Notes: generated by a model not told the origin, from the sequence alone. Positions 1 to 7,862 are shown, numbered from the stretch's first letter. The stretch: DNA of 28,442 nt from UBA1366 sp047602575 (GCA_047602575.1 JASGGY010000006.1:1-28442); one strand, 5' to 3'. A program made the numbers and translations.

Positions 1-1
1 G

Positions 2-784
2 GCTGAGAAACTGGCGGATACGCTCGCCTTTGTTTCCGCCGAACGAAAAGCCGCGGAACTGAAAAAGCTGCTGTGCGGGGATGCCGTGACAGAGGTACTG
101 CTTGCGCACCGCGCGGTGATTGCGTCGGTGATTCCGGAGGTCGCGCCGTGCTTTGATTTCCCGCAGAACACGCCGCACCACTGTTATGACGTGTGGGAGC
201 ATACCTGCCGCGCAGTCGGCAACATCGCGCCGGAATTCATCCTGCGCATGGCGATGCTGCTTCACGACAGCGGTAAGCCCGCGTGCTTTTCCACAGATGA
301 AACCGGCATTGCGCATTTTCACAAGCACCCCGCCGTGAGTGAGAAAATCGCCGCGTCGGTCTGCGCGCTGCTGAAGCTTTCAGGCGCGGAAACCGCACGG
401 ATTACCGCACTGGTTCTCGAACACGACAACCGCATTCCTGTTACGCTCCCATCCGTCCGGCGGACGCTGGCAAAGCATGGGGAGGAATTTTTCACGCAAT
501 ATTTGCAAGTCCGCAACGCCGACACCCTCGCGCAGTCGATGTATAAACGAGCAGAAAAGCTTGCCGAGCTTGAAACGCTCGCCCAAACCGCCCATACCAT
601 CCTTGCGCAACAGTCCTGCCTGACGCTTGCGGGGCTTGCCATCAACGGAAACGACCTCACTGCCCTTGGCTTGCAAGGACAGGAGGTCGGTGCGGCACTC
701 CGGAAATGCTTAAACGCGGTGCTGGACGGGACGGCGGAGAACACAAGGGAAGCGCTGTTTGCATTGTTAAAAACGGCACAATGA
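2..784 (+). CDS. cca: CCA tRNA nucleotidyltransferase, C-terminal part (5' end outside window)
   Basis: The open frame runs in from the left edge, so the catalytic nucleotidyltransferase head is missing and only the C-terminal part is seen. The family adds or repairs the 3' CCA end of tRNAs in the cytoplasm. The first visible residues (AERKAAELKKLL) match the stretch that follows the head domain in this family. An HD-type domain follows, with a conserved histidine (HHCYDVWEH) and the HD pair in LLHDSGK, and the C-terminal part is helical. A GTG at 86 could be mistaken for the start, but the coding sequence clearly continues upstream of it. The gene ends in TGA just before an AT-rich convergent region. 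An HD-domain phosphohydrolase of another kind is possible but less likely given the upstream residues. Confidence 0.82.
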   Translation, partial: AEKLADTLAFVSAERKAAELKKLLCGDAVTEVLLAHRAVIASVIPEVAPCFDFPQNTPHHCYDVWEHTCRAVGNIAPEFILRMAMLLHDSGKPACFSTDETGIAHFHKHPAVSEKIAASVCALLKLSGAETARITALVLEHDNRIPVTLPSVRRTLAKHGEEFFTQYLQVRNADTLAQSMYKRAEKLAELETLAQTAHTILAQQSCLTLAGLAINGNDLTALGLQGQEVGAALRKCLNAVLDGTAENTREALFALLKTAQ

Positions 785-827
785 TAATTTAGCATTTATT
801 TTTTCATCAAGAATACCGAAATTATAT

Positions 828-870
828 AAAAATACCCCATAGAGCTATTATATCATAGCTTTATGAGGTA
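828..870 (-). terminator. Terminator for the methyltransferase pseudogene
   Basis: Arms 833-848 and 855-870 pair almost completely (TACCCCATA..AGCTAT with ATAGCT..TATGAGGTA). On the minus strand the stem is followed by a U5 run (828-832). It lies between the convergent cca and methyltransferase genes and could also slow plus-strand transcripts. Confidence 0.65.
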
Positions 871-884
871 TACTTTAAACAGGG

Positions 885-1818
885 TTATAATGCTTTCATT
901 CTCCGCGCAAATTCATAAAGGTGTGTATCATCCGTTCCACAGCATCCGCCATATATTTTCAATGGGAATCCTTCACGCAGTAAAACCATCTCATTTGCTA
1001 AGACCTCGGCACTTGATGATATTGTTTCGGATGGTCTATCTAATTCTTCAGGTGATAAATATGCAGCATTTGCTTGAATACCTTTAAATCTTTCTCTTAC
1101 AAACTGGCAATCATTTAATTCGAGCGCAGATTTCACGATTCGTGGGTGAACACAATTAGCCATGTAGCATAGCGGTTTTTCCAGCACTTCGTTATCAACC
1201 GTTTCCATAGCATTAATAAGCGTGATACCATCTGGAATTGTTCCATTTTCTCTTACCATGAAGCTTATTATGTATGGTAAATTGCTTTTCTCAATTGCCA
1301 ATGCCATACCAATCGTTTCATCAAGTGTTGGCATAAGTGATGCGAAAATGAAGTCAATATCCGCTTTTTTTCATCATGTCAACCTGCCATGAATGAAGAC
1401 ATTCTGCTTCTTTTTTTGAAAGACAACCCTCACCAGTATACCCATCGCCCTTACAGCCAATATATCCGCCGACATATGCTTCGCATTTATAGTCAGAAAT
1501 AACTTCCCTAAGAAATTCAGCATAATCATTAATTACATTTTTATCTTTGTAATCTGACAATAGCATTCTTTCCTTATTGCATCGTCTTGTGTTTGTCATA
1601 AGTAAAATAGGCAGCGCGAAATCTTCGGCAACTTTAAGATACTGTCCATAAATCTTTTCTAATGCTTCGCGACCTTGTGCATTATAAATATGACTTGCGT
1701 GCATGATATGCTTATCATGTACAAAGCCAAATTCATTTGACATTCTAAGCCCAACAGAACCTTCGGTCAAAATGATAGGAGCGTTATTAAAGCACTTTAC
1801 AAATTCACTTGATGACAT
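885..1818 (-). pseudogene. Homocysteine S-methyltransferase family, frameshifted
   Basis: Two consecutive minus-strand frames together make one homocysteine S-methyltransferase of about 310 residues. The family moves a methyl group to homocysteine to make methionine, using zinc held by three cysteines. All three ligands are visible in the second half: Cys in MANCVHP and the Cys pair in GGCCGTD near the end. The break lies at an A7 run (1365-1371 read on the minus strand). With six A's the frame reads MMKKADIDFIFASLMPTLDE and the full span becomes exactly 311 codons. With seven it stops at once (KKSGY-stop). I start it at ATG 1818, behind GGTGG with 5-bp spacing, rather than GTG 1827. The gene is visibly AT-rich compared with its GC-rich neighbours, which suggests acquisition. 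A sequencing or assembly indel, or slippage on the A run that restores the frame, are alternatives to true loss. Confidence 0.85.
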
Positions 1819-1943
1819 GGTATCCACCTACCCTATCATATGTTTTCTCTAATATTTAAATTAAAACCATTGAGCGTCACCAAGCATCAACGCGCCCACA
1901 ATCCCATCGAGAGAGCCAAACCATAACGCGCGACAACGGGTTT

Positions 1944-2045
1944 CCAAAGGGTACTTGTACCCTTTGGCGAGGATTCTTAAGGGGCAGCGCCCCTTAAGCA
2001 GGGGTGCATATGCTGCCGTGCGCGGCAGCTCGGCGGCGCCCCTGC
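1944..2045. repeat. Cluster of three hairpins related to the repeat elements at 8659 and 14159
   Basis: Within 102 bases there are three strong inverted repeats: CCAAAGGGTA/TACCCTTTGG (1944-1967, 10-bp arms), CTTAAGGGGC/GCCCCTTAAG (1976-1998, 10-bp arms), and GCTGCCG/CGGCAGC (2012-2029, loop TGCG). The third sits inside an outer GCAGGGG/CCCCTGC pair (1998-2004 with 2039-2045). The GTTTCCAAAGGGTAC block is shared, in inverse orientation, with the element at 14159-14346 and in part with that at 8659-8851. It lies downstream of the minus-strand ddl operon. No terminal repeats like those of the other two elements were found here. Confidence 0.6.
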
Positions 2046-2061
2046 GTTAGCGGTCACAAAT

Positions 2062-3000
2062 TCAATAAACGATCGCACCAAAGTCGGCGGCGATTTCGGA
2101 GAGGGTTTCGCGGTCGATGGGAGAGCTGCTGTCGATGAGAGCGCGGCCGTTGTAGTAGAGGAGCGCCATGCGGAGCACCTCGGGCACGTCGCTGCGCAGC
2201 ATGACGGGGAGGTGGAGGAAATGCCCGTTCTGCCCGAAATGAAAACCGTCGTCAAACGACTTCAGCTCGATGACGATGACGTCATAGCTTTCGTCCTTGA
2301 AATCAATCAGCTCATCTGCCATGTCGAATTCGATGTCGATGACAGCCGAACATTGGATGTGTTCGGGGTTGAGGAAGAACGCCTCGTTCTCGTTTGCCGG
2401 AAGAAACGAGCTGTCGCGCTTACGCATTCCGCAGGGGGGAGCGGCTTCTGCGACTGTGCGCACGAGGGCGATTTCGGCGGTGTCCAGCTCCAGACAACCG
2501 AAGCTCTCCACACCGCAGGATAGCAGTTGCGCAAGGCGTTCGCACGTTACCGTGCCGTGGGAAAGCCGCGCGTAAAGTGGCACTTTCGCGTAGGGGTAAA
2601 TTTCACGGCAGAGCGTGTCAAGGCATTGCGCACCGCAACCGCCGTCGCGCAAGCCGAATGCCGCTATGCCAAGCTCTTGTAAGCTGACCAGCCATGCCAG
2701 CGCCCGCCCGCCCATCGTGTCGGAATCGTCGCTTTCCACCACCATCATCACGGCAATGGGCAGCTCGAGTTCGCGGCAGGCGAACACCGCCGCGCGCAGC
2801 TCCGCAAGACTCGCCATGCCGTCAAGGAGGAAGCTCCGCGCGCCCTCGCGCACCAGCGTGTGCGCCTTGTCGGCGTAAACGTCCGTCATTTTTGTAAAGC
2901 TGAGTTCGCCGAAGGGCTCACAGGGCTCGCCGAGGGAGGTGATTACCCCCGGGGCGGCGCTTCCGTCAATGACCTTCGGCAAACGCAATTGGGTATCCAT
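2062..3000 (-). CDS. Homocysteine methyltransferase-like protein lacking zinc ligands
   Basis: A 312-residue protein whose first two thirds follow the barrel pattern of the homocysteine S-methyltransferase domain (as in the N-terminus of MetH). Where family members have a zinc cysteine in a GLNC block, this one reads FGLRDGG, and where they have GGCCGT it reads FGCLEL followed by a normal DTAEIALV helix. At least two of the three zinc ligands are therefore gone and methyl transfer is unlikely. The last ~35 residues (RSDVPEVL..., ALIDSSS) resemble the start of a pterin-binding domain, but it stops there. Start chosen at ATG 3000 behind AAAGGA; the frame could extend to GTG 3024, but the ribosome site lies inside that extension. 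Last gene of the ddl-ywiB operon (gap 35). A regulatory or scaffolding role is possible; function unknown. Confidence 0.72.
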   Translation of the reverse strand: MDTQLRLPKVIDGSAAPGVITSLGEPCEPFGELSFTKMTDVYADKAHTLVREGARSFLLDGMASLAELRAAVFACRELELPIAVMMVVESDDSDTMGGRALAWLVSLQELGIAAFGLRDGGCGAQCLDTLCREIYPYAKVPLYARLSHGTVTCERLAQLLSCGVESFGCLELDTAEIALVRTVAEAAPPCGMRKRDSSFLPANENEAFFLNPEHIQCSAVIDIEFDMADELIDFKDESYDVIVIELKSFDDGFHFGQNGHFLHLPVMLRSDVPEVLRMALLYYNGRALIDSSSPIDRETLSEIAADFGAIVY

Positions 3001-3035
3001 GTGTGTAAATCCTTTCTCTGCCACGAGCGCGGCAA

Positions 3036-3479
3036 TTACGATTCCAGCCCGTTTGCGGCGTTGCGGATTTTGATGTCCACCTCAAAATCGCCCAGATAGC
3101 CGGAATTAATATCAATGACATACTTAAACTTCAGACTCCCGCCGTTTTCCATCAGGCTCGAGCGGATTTCGCTGGCGGTCACGCCGAGCATGAAATCGCC
3201 ATAGGGCGTACCGTAATGGCAGTGGTGCTTGCGCCCCTTTTCGAGAATCAGCTGCGATTTCGCATCGCCGCTGCGCTCCATCACCACGCGGCTTTCGCCG
3301 AAGGTCGTGAGGGTGGTTTTCGCACCCTTGAAGCCCGTCGCGTCCGATTCGTCGTAGGAAATCCGATAGCCGTCGGCTGTCTTTTCGTAGTTGGCGGAAG
3401 TGAAAAGCTCTGTCTGCTGCTCCTCGCTGCCGTCACTCTGCGTGCTGACCAGGGTCAGGTATACGTCCTTTGCTTTCAC
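3036..3479 (-). CDS. DUF1934 (YwiB-type) beta-barrel protein
   Basis: A small cytoplasmic protein of about 147 residues with the alternating strand pattern of the DUF1934/YwiB family. It opens VYLTLVSTQ with an acidic stretch after it, has YRISYDES..G in the middle and a C-terminal FKYVIDIN. No signal peptide or membrane segment is present, and the family's biochemical role is unknown. The ATG at 3485 has AAGGGG only one base away. A GTG two codons later (3479) has the same site at 7 bp, so I prefer GTG. The gap to ddl upstream is 37 bases, so the two are probably co-transcribed. Confidence 0.75.
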   Translation of the reverse strand: MKAKDVYLTLVSTQSDGSEEQQTELFTSANYEKTADGYRISYDESDATGFKGAKTTLTTFGESRVVMERSGDAKSQLILEKGRKHHCHYGTPYGDFMLGVTASEIRSSLMENGGSLKFKYVIDINSGYLGDFEVDIKIRNAANGLES

Positions 3480-3516
3480 TTGCATTCCCCTTTTCTTTTT
3501 TATTTGTACCGGCTTA

Positions 3517-4593
3517 TTATTCGTACCGGCGGGCGCGCTCCATGCCCAGCATAATCAGCCGATCCATCAGTTCGCCCTGCGTCATGCCGGTTTCGCCCAT
3601 CAGCTTTGGATACATGCTGATTGCGGTAAAGCCGGGCATGGTGTTGATTTCATTCAAGATTACCGTGCCGTCCGCACAGCAGAAAAAGTCAATCCGCGCC
3701 AATCCCTTGCAATTAATCGCCCTGAATGCCTTGAGCGCCGTCGCACGGACGGCTTCAATCGTTTCCTGCGGAATCCGCGCCGGTATAAACAAACCGCCAC
3801 CGGCGGACTGGTATTTTGCTGCATAGTCGTAAAATTCGTTTTCCGGCTCAATTTCGCCCACTGTCGAAGCGATCGGGTCGGCGTTGCCAAGCACCGCGCA
3901 CTCGCATTCTTTTCCGACAATCCCTTGCTCGACAATCACCTTGTCGTCATGGGCAAACGCAAGCCTGATGCCGCGTACCAGCTCCGCCGCGTCATGCGCT
4001 TTGGAAACGCCCACGCTCGAGCCTGCGTTGGCGGGCTTGACAAACAGCGGATATGTAAGCGCCCGGGAAATCTCCGCCGCTTTTTCATCAAGCCGGTCGA
4101 GGTCGCTTTTATAAACCGCGCGGTATTTCGCCATCGGGATGCCCGCGCTTTCTAAAATAATATGCGTAAATTCCTTGTCCATGCAGTTTGCAGATGAAAT
4201 CACATCGCAGCCCACAAACGGAATGCCAGCCATCTGGAACAAGCCCTGAATCGTGCCGTCCTCGCCGTTTTTGCCGTGAATGACGGGGAACACCACGTCC
4301 ACCTTGATGGTTTTGACCGTGCCGTCGTCCAGCAGCGCGACAAATCCCTTGTGCAGGGGGTCGGGACTGAGCACACAATGCACGTTGTCGGGGTTCTTCT
4401 CCCATGCGTCCTGCGCGATGAGGTCTAAGTCGCCGATGAAATGTAACCAGTGCCCTTTTTTTGTAATTCCGATGCAGATGACCTCGTATTTATCCGACGG
4501 AATGCTGCGGATGACGTGCGTCGCCGAAACCAGCGAAACCTCGTACTCGTTCGACATCCCGCCGAACACCACCGCAACGCGAATTTTTGCCAT
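3517..4593 (-). CDS. ddl: D-alanine--D-alanine ligase
   Basis: ATP-grasp enzyme that joins two D-alanines for the peptidoglycan stem peptide in the cytoplasm. At 358 residues it is of normal length. It opens with VVFGGMSNEYEVSLVSA. The first family signature HGKNGEDGTIQG and the second one (GLARIDFF, then LNEINTMPGF) are both present. The stretch FYDYAAKY carries the tyrosine typical of D-Ala-D-Ala ligases rather than the histidine of VanA-type D-lactate ligases, so vancomycin resistance is not suggested. Start at ATG 4593, with AAAAGGAGAC 7 bp upstream; an in-frame extension to 4647 has no ribosome site. First gene of a three-gene minus-strand operon driven by the promoter at 4666-4694. Confidence 0.96.
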   Translation of the reverse strand: MAKIRVAVVFGGMSNEYEVSLVSATHVIRSIPSDKYEVICIGITKKGHWLHFIGDLDLIAQDAWEKNPDNVHCVLSPDPLHKGFVALLDDGTVKTIKVDVVFPVIHGKNGEDGTIQGLFQMAGIPFVGCDVISSANCMDKEFTHIILESAGIPMAKYRAVYKSDLDRLDEKAAEISRALTYPLFVKPANAGSSVGVSKAHDAAELVRGIRLAFAHDDKVIVEQGIVGKECECAVLGNADPIASTVGEIEPENEFYDYAAKYQSAGGGLFIPARIPQETIEAVRATALKAFRAINCKGLARIDFFCCADGTVILNEINTMPGFTAISMYPKLMGETGMTQGELMDRLIMLGMERARRYE

Positions 4594-4665
4594 TGAAACC
4601 GTCTCCTTTTTCTGTAAGGCGCAGCCTTGTGCAGCGCTCTGTATCAATATATACGTTGAAGCTTA

Positions 4666-4694
4666 ATTATAGCACAGCTCACGGCGATTTGCAA
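4666..4694 (-). promoter_or_regulatory. Sigma-A promoter of ddl operon
   Basis: TTGCAA and TATAAT with a 17-bp spacer and a TGC extended -10, about 70 bases upstream of the ddl start. Confidence 0.75.
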
Positions 4695-4751
4695 CCGTTT
4701 ATCCTATTTTTTTGCAGTAAGCAAAATCGCATGACGCCAAATTCGAAAGGC

Positions 4752-5279
4752 TTATCGCGCAACCATCCCGCACGGATGCACCATCACCCAAAAATCCTCG
4801 GTTTGATTGGTATACGCAATTTCATCTTTGATCGTTTTCAGACAGCGGAAGCCCGCCTTCTGATAGGAGCGGATTGCGCGTTGATTCCACGCCGCCACTC
4901 TCAGGAAAATCTCGCCTTTGTGGTTGAGCGCCGTCCTGATTACGCTCACACAATGTTCAATAAAAAGAAACCCGTTGCCTTGTCCGCAAAACAAGGGCGA
5001 CAACGACCATCCAACCCACAAGTCACCGCCGTCATACTGACAGGAAACAAATCCGATCACGCGATTTTCATCCGCCAAATAAAACTGTTCTTTGCCCCAG
5101 GTATCCCTGTTGAACAAATATCCGTTCGGATGCCCCTTGAAATTATAACAATCATACGGCTGCTCGTATGCCCACCGGCTGATTTCTGAGGCAGCCGTTT
5201 CCGTGAGCGGGCGGAATTCACAACGGGTGAATAATATAGCTTTTTCATCCGCGCCGCATAAATCGTTTTTCTCGGGCAT
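4752..5279 (-). CDS. GNAT family N-acetyltransferase
   Basis: A 175-residue acetyl-CoA-dependent acetyltransferase of the RimJ/RimL-like type; the substrate cannot be read from sequence. The acetyl-CoA pyrophosphate loop is visible as SPLFCGQGNGFLFIEH (Q-G-x-G pattern), and the later fold motif as VAAWNQRAIRSYQKAGF. The N-terminal half has FRPLTETAASEI and a conserved aromatic stretch (YDCYNFKG). Start ATG 5279 has GGGAGGAG about 7 bp upstream. It lies 78 bases downstream of the lysE-type gene on the same strand and may be the last gene of that transcript. Confidence 0.85.
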   Translation of the reverse strand: MPEKNDLCGADEKAILFTRCEFRPLTETAASEISRWAYEQPYDCYNFKGHPNGYLFNRDTWGKEQFYLADENRVIGFVSCQYDGGDLWVGWSLSPLFCGQGNGFLFIEHCVSVIRTALNHKGEIFLRVAAWNQRAIRSYQKAGFRCLKTIKDEIAYTNQTEDFWVMVHPCGMVAR

Positions 5280-5357
5280 TAAAAAGCTCCTCCCTCTTGT
5301 GAAATCACAGCAAACGAATTGCCGCGCCGGACACCTTTGCGCATATCATCGCGCGAC

Positions 5358-5987
5358 TCAATCGGCTTTTTGCGCCGTCTTTTTCAATAAAAGCTTCCCA
5401 CCGAAAAAGACGATCCATGCGCCGACTGCCAGATTCAGGCCATCAGAAACGATGTGCGGAATGAACCCGTTGAGCATTGTTCCGAGCAGCCCGATCAGGG
5501 ACAGAAAAATAAAGGTGGATGAAATCAAGCCCAATGCAAAAACCATAAGTTCTTTGCGCGGCATGGCGGCGTCCGCCAACTTCGCAGTAAAAACGCCTCC
5601 CCAGAAAATGATCGTGAGCGGATTTGACAAGGTGAGCACCAAGCCGGTTATCACGATGTTTGACGCGGACACATCGGTTTGCAGGGCAGGAATCAGCGCA
5701 ATCCCGAACACGCCGAGCACGATGTGCATGCCGAACAGCATCAGAATCATTGCCCCGACAAAGCGGAATACCACTTTGAAGCTGTTCTTTGATAAAAGCC
5801 TACTCACGCCCACGCTCGCCAGCAATATGTAGAAAGCGTCCACCGCCGTGACGGTCAGAACCAGCGCCAGCGCCCGCAGAAAACCGTTGTTCTGCGCGGT
5901 ATGAAACGTCAGCAGGCACACCGGGCCCACCGTCAGCTGAAGCATCATACCAAAGCGCAGACCCTCCGCATAGGTTCGCAGCTTCAT
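5358..5987 (-). CDS. LysE family amino-acid exporter
   Basis: Integral membrane protein of 209 residues with about six hydrophobic segments. The LysE/RhtB pattern is clear: GLRFGMMLQLTVGPVCLL near the N-terminus (conserved GP) and VLTLSNPLTIIFWGGVF in the middle (NP). The family exports amino acids or similar small molecules; the substrate here is unknown. Start at ATG 5987 overlaps the stop of the HisA-like gene as ATGA, with GGAGAAG upstream, so translation is probably coupled. The pairing with a HisA-type enzyme hints at a histidine or nucleotide-related substrate, but that is only inference. Confidence 0.85.
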   Translation of the reverse strand: MKLRTYAEGLRFGMMLQLTVGPVCLLTFHTAQNNGFLRALALVLTVTAVDAFYILLASVGVSRLLSKNSFKVVFRFVGAMILMLFGMHIVLGVFGIALIPALQTDVSASNIVITGLVLTLSNPLTIIFWGGVFTAKLADAAMPRKELMVFALGLISSTFIFLSLIGLLGTMLNGFIPHIVSDGLNLAVGAWIVFFGGKLLLKKTAQKAD

Positions 5988-6787
5988 GCGTCGGCTTCTC
6001 CACACAATTGACCGCAGTCTGAAAACGCCGCCGCTTCCTCAAACGAAAGCTTCCCGCCGAACAGGTCGAGCGCGCTGCCGATGGTGAAGTCCACTCTGTC
6101 CCGTCCGAGCGCGCCGAGCCTGCGCACATCGTCAAAAGACGCAATTCCGCCGGCATAGGTTGACTGAACGCCGGAAAATCTGCCCATAATCTCAGCAACA
6201 GGCGCTTCGATGCCCGCGTTCTTGCCCTCCGCGTCCACGGCGTGGATGAGAAACTCCGCGCAGAAGCCCGAAAGCGCTTCGAGCGTCTGCGCGCTGAACA
6301 CCAGATCAGTAAAATTCTGCCACCGGTCGGTGACGATGTAATACGCCCCGCCGCGCTTCCGGCAGGAGAGGTCGAGGACAAGGCGCTCTTTTCCGACTGT
6401 ATCCACAAGGCGTTTCAGATTTTCATAGTTCACAGCGCCGTCTTTGAACACATAGGACGTGACAATCACGTGGCTTGCGCCCATGTCAAGAAAGTCCTTT
6501 GCGTTTTCCGCAGTCACACCGCCGCCGATCTGCATCCCGCCGGGGAACGCCGCAAGCGCCATGCGCGCCTGTTCGAGATCCGCGGAATAATACGCACTGT
6601 TCTTCTGGTTTAAAATAATGATATGCCCGCCGCTTAACCGCTTGTCTTTATATAACCGCGCGTAGTAAGCCGCGTCGTGTGCGGAAACGAAATTTTCCCC
6701 CGCCGCATCCCCCGCATCGCAAAGCGTCGAGCCGATGATCTGCTTGACCCTCCCGTTATGAATGTCAATACACGGACGAAATTTCAT
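5984..6787 (-). CDS. hisA: HisA, phosphoribosylformimino-AICAR-P isomerase, eukaryotic type
   Basis: A 267-residue TIM-barrel enzyme for the fourth step of histidine biosynthesis, the isomerisation of ProFAR to PRFAR. It resembles the eukaryotic-type HisA/His6 group rather than the common bacterial one. The opening FRPCIDIHNGRVKQIIGSTL, the GGHIIIL strand, MQIGGGVTAENA, LVLDLSCRK and STYAGGIASFDDV follow that subgroup. The barrel carries the expected catalytic-type Asp near the N-terminus (CIDIHNG) and a second Asp in VLDLSC. Start ATG 6787 has GGGGAGTGG upstream; the upstream extension to 6820 lacks a site. No other his gene is in the window, so it stands apart from a his operon and instead is joined to lysE. 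It is divergently transcribed from the cohesin-like gene. Confidence 0.86.
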   Translation of the reverse strand: MKFRPCIDIHNGRVKQIIGSTLCDAGDAAGENFVSAHDAAYYARLYKDKRLSGGHIIILNQKNSAYYSADLEQARMALAAFPGGMQIGGGVTAENAKDFLDMGASHVIVTSYVFKDGAVNYENLKRLVDTVGKERLVLDLSCRKRGGAYYIVTDRWQNFTDLVFSAQTLEALSGFCAEFLIHAVDAEGKNAGIEAPVAEIMGRFSGVQSTYAGGIASFDDVRRLGALGRDRVDFTIGSALDLFGGKLSFEEAAAFSDCGQLCGEADA

Positions 6788-6808
6788 TCTGCCACTCCCC
6801 TTTTCTCT

Positions 6809-6837
6809 ATTGTAGCACATTGCGTGGGTTTTTTCAA
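6809..6837 (-). promoter_or_regulatory. Promoter of hisA-lysE
   Basis: TTGAAA, 17-bp spacer, TACAAT with TGC extended -10. The -35 box lies only 22 bases from the -35 of the divergent promoter at 6860. Confidence 0.72.
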
Positions 6838-6859
6838 CGTCCCTGCCGCCGCGCGCGCC

Positions 6860-6888
6860 TTGACGGATCGGAAATTTTGCTGTATAAT
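6860..6888 (+). promoter_or_regulatory. Promoter of cohesin-like gene
   Basis: TTGACG, 17-bp spacer, TATAAT; the leader to the ATG at 6962 is about 67 bases. Confidence 0.78.
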
Positions 6889-6961
6889 GAGAAATAGAGC
6901 AGGATTTCGACCGATTATCTCACAAAATTTACATACGAAACACAGAAAGGAAACTTTTAAA

Positions 6962-7813
6962 ATGAGCAAGATGAAACGGATTTTAACGCGTCTGGGTGCT
7001 GCTTTTACCGCGGCGGCACTCACGGTGCTGTGCGCCGTACCGATTACGGCGAGCGCCGCGACGACCGCGAAGCTGGAACTCAGCAAAAACAAAATCGACA
7101 TCGGCGATACCGTGGCCGTCACAATCACCCTAGCAAGCGCGGACGACGCGATTTACACCTATGAAACTCAGCTGGAATATGACGACACGATGTTCAGCTT
7201 TGTCGCGGCGGGCTCGAGCGATTATGTGACAAACAGCAACGGCGGCATCGTGAAAATCCAAGGTTGGGCGGACGTTGCCGGCGAGCCGGTTGTGTTGAAA
7301 ATCAACCTCAAAGCCACCGGTTCGGGCAGCGCGATGTTCAATCTGACCAACACCGCCTTGCGCGCGGAGGACAGCACACTGCTCGGTACGCCGACCGGTT
7401 ACTCCGATGTGCTGACCGTCAATGCAGCCGCTGTGACCACCCCCGCGACGACCACCGCCACCACGCCCGCAACGACAACCACCGCGAAATCCACAAACAA
7501 GCCTGCCACTTCCCCCGCGAAAACCGCCGCACAAACGACCGGTCAGAGCGTGAAGGCTTCCGCAGATTCGGACACGAACGACAACAGCAGGTTTCATAAC
7601 CTCGCGCTGCAGATTTATATCATGCTCGGCATCGTCGCGGTGATTGCGGGAATCCTGCTGTTTGTTCTTCTGAAAAAGAAAAGCGGCGGTTCAAAGAAAA
7701 AACGCCCCGCCGCCCGAAGCAGCACCGCGCGCGGGAAAGCCCCCGCAAAAAAGCGCAGCACCGGAAGCTCCGGCAGAAACGGGAAAAACTCCGGTTCAAA
7801 CCGGCGCAGATAA
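6962..7813 (+). CDS. Cohesin-like domain surface protein with membrane anchor and basic tail
   Basis: A 283-residue secreted, membrane-anchored protein. Residues 1-31 form a Sec signal ending ASA. Residues about 33-150 form one cohesin-like beta-sandwich (LELSKNKIDIGDTVAVTI, then YETQLEYDDTMFSFVAA). A Thr/Ala/Pro linker follows to about 200. A single membrane span lies at about 216-237 (IMLGIVAVIAGILLFVLL), then a 46-residue cytoplasmic tail with 18 Lys/Arg and no acidic residue. Cohesin domains bind dockerin modules and hold enzymes or proteins at the surface in cellulosome-type systems; whether this one binds dockerin cannot be told. No LPxTG sorting signal is present. The start has AGAAAGGA upstream and its own promoter. 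It is followed by a strong terminator, so it is a single-gene unit. Confidence 0.78.
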   Translation: MSKMKRILTRLGAAFTAAALTVLCAVPITASAATTAKLELSKNKIDIGDTVAVTITLASADDAIYTYETQLEYDDTMFSFVAAGSSDYVTNSNGGIVKIQGWADVAGEPVVLKINLKATGSGSAMFNLTNTALRAEDSTLLGTPTGYSDVLTVNAAAVTTPATTTATTPATTTTAKSTNKPATSPAKTAAQTTGQSVKASADSDTNDNSRFHNLALQIYIMLGIVAVIAGILLFVLLKKKSGGSKKKRPAARSSTARGKAPAKKRSTGSSGRNGKNSGSNRRR

Positions 7814-7818
7814 CACAC

Positions 7819-7858
7819 CGCCGCCCACGGGAAGCATCCCCACGGGCGGCGTTTTTTT
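7819..7858 (+). terminator. Terminator of cohesin-like gene
   Basis: CGCCGCCC (7819-7826) pairs with GGGCGGCG (7844-7851), with extra pairing inside, followed by a T7 run at 7852-7858. Confidence 0.85.
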
Positions 7859-7862
7859 GCGC

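Noticed and set aside
1360..1375. Programmed -1 frameshift in the methyltransferase (A-AAA-AAG)
   Set aside because: The heptamer is present, but the downstream frame needs a +1 shift (or loss of one A), so classical -1 slippage would not restore the protein.
3391..4155. 254-residue plus-strand open frame opposite ddl
   Set aside because: Lies wholly antisense to a clear ddl, has no ribosome site, and its composition is that of a reverse-frame shadow in GC-rich DNA.
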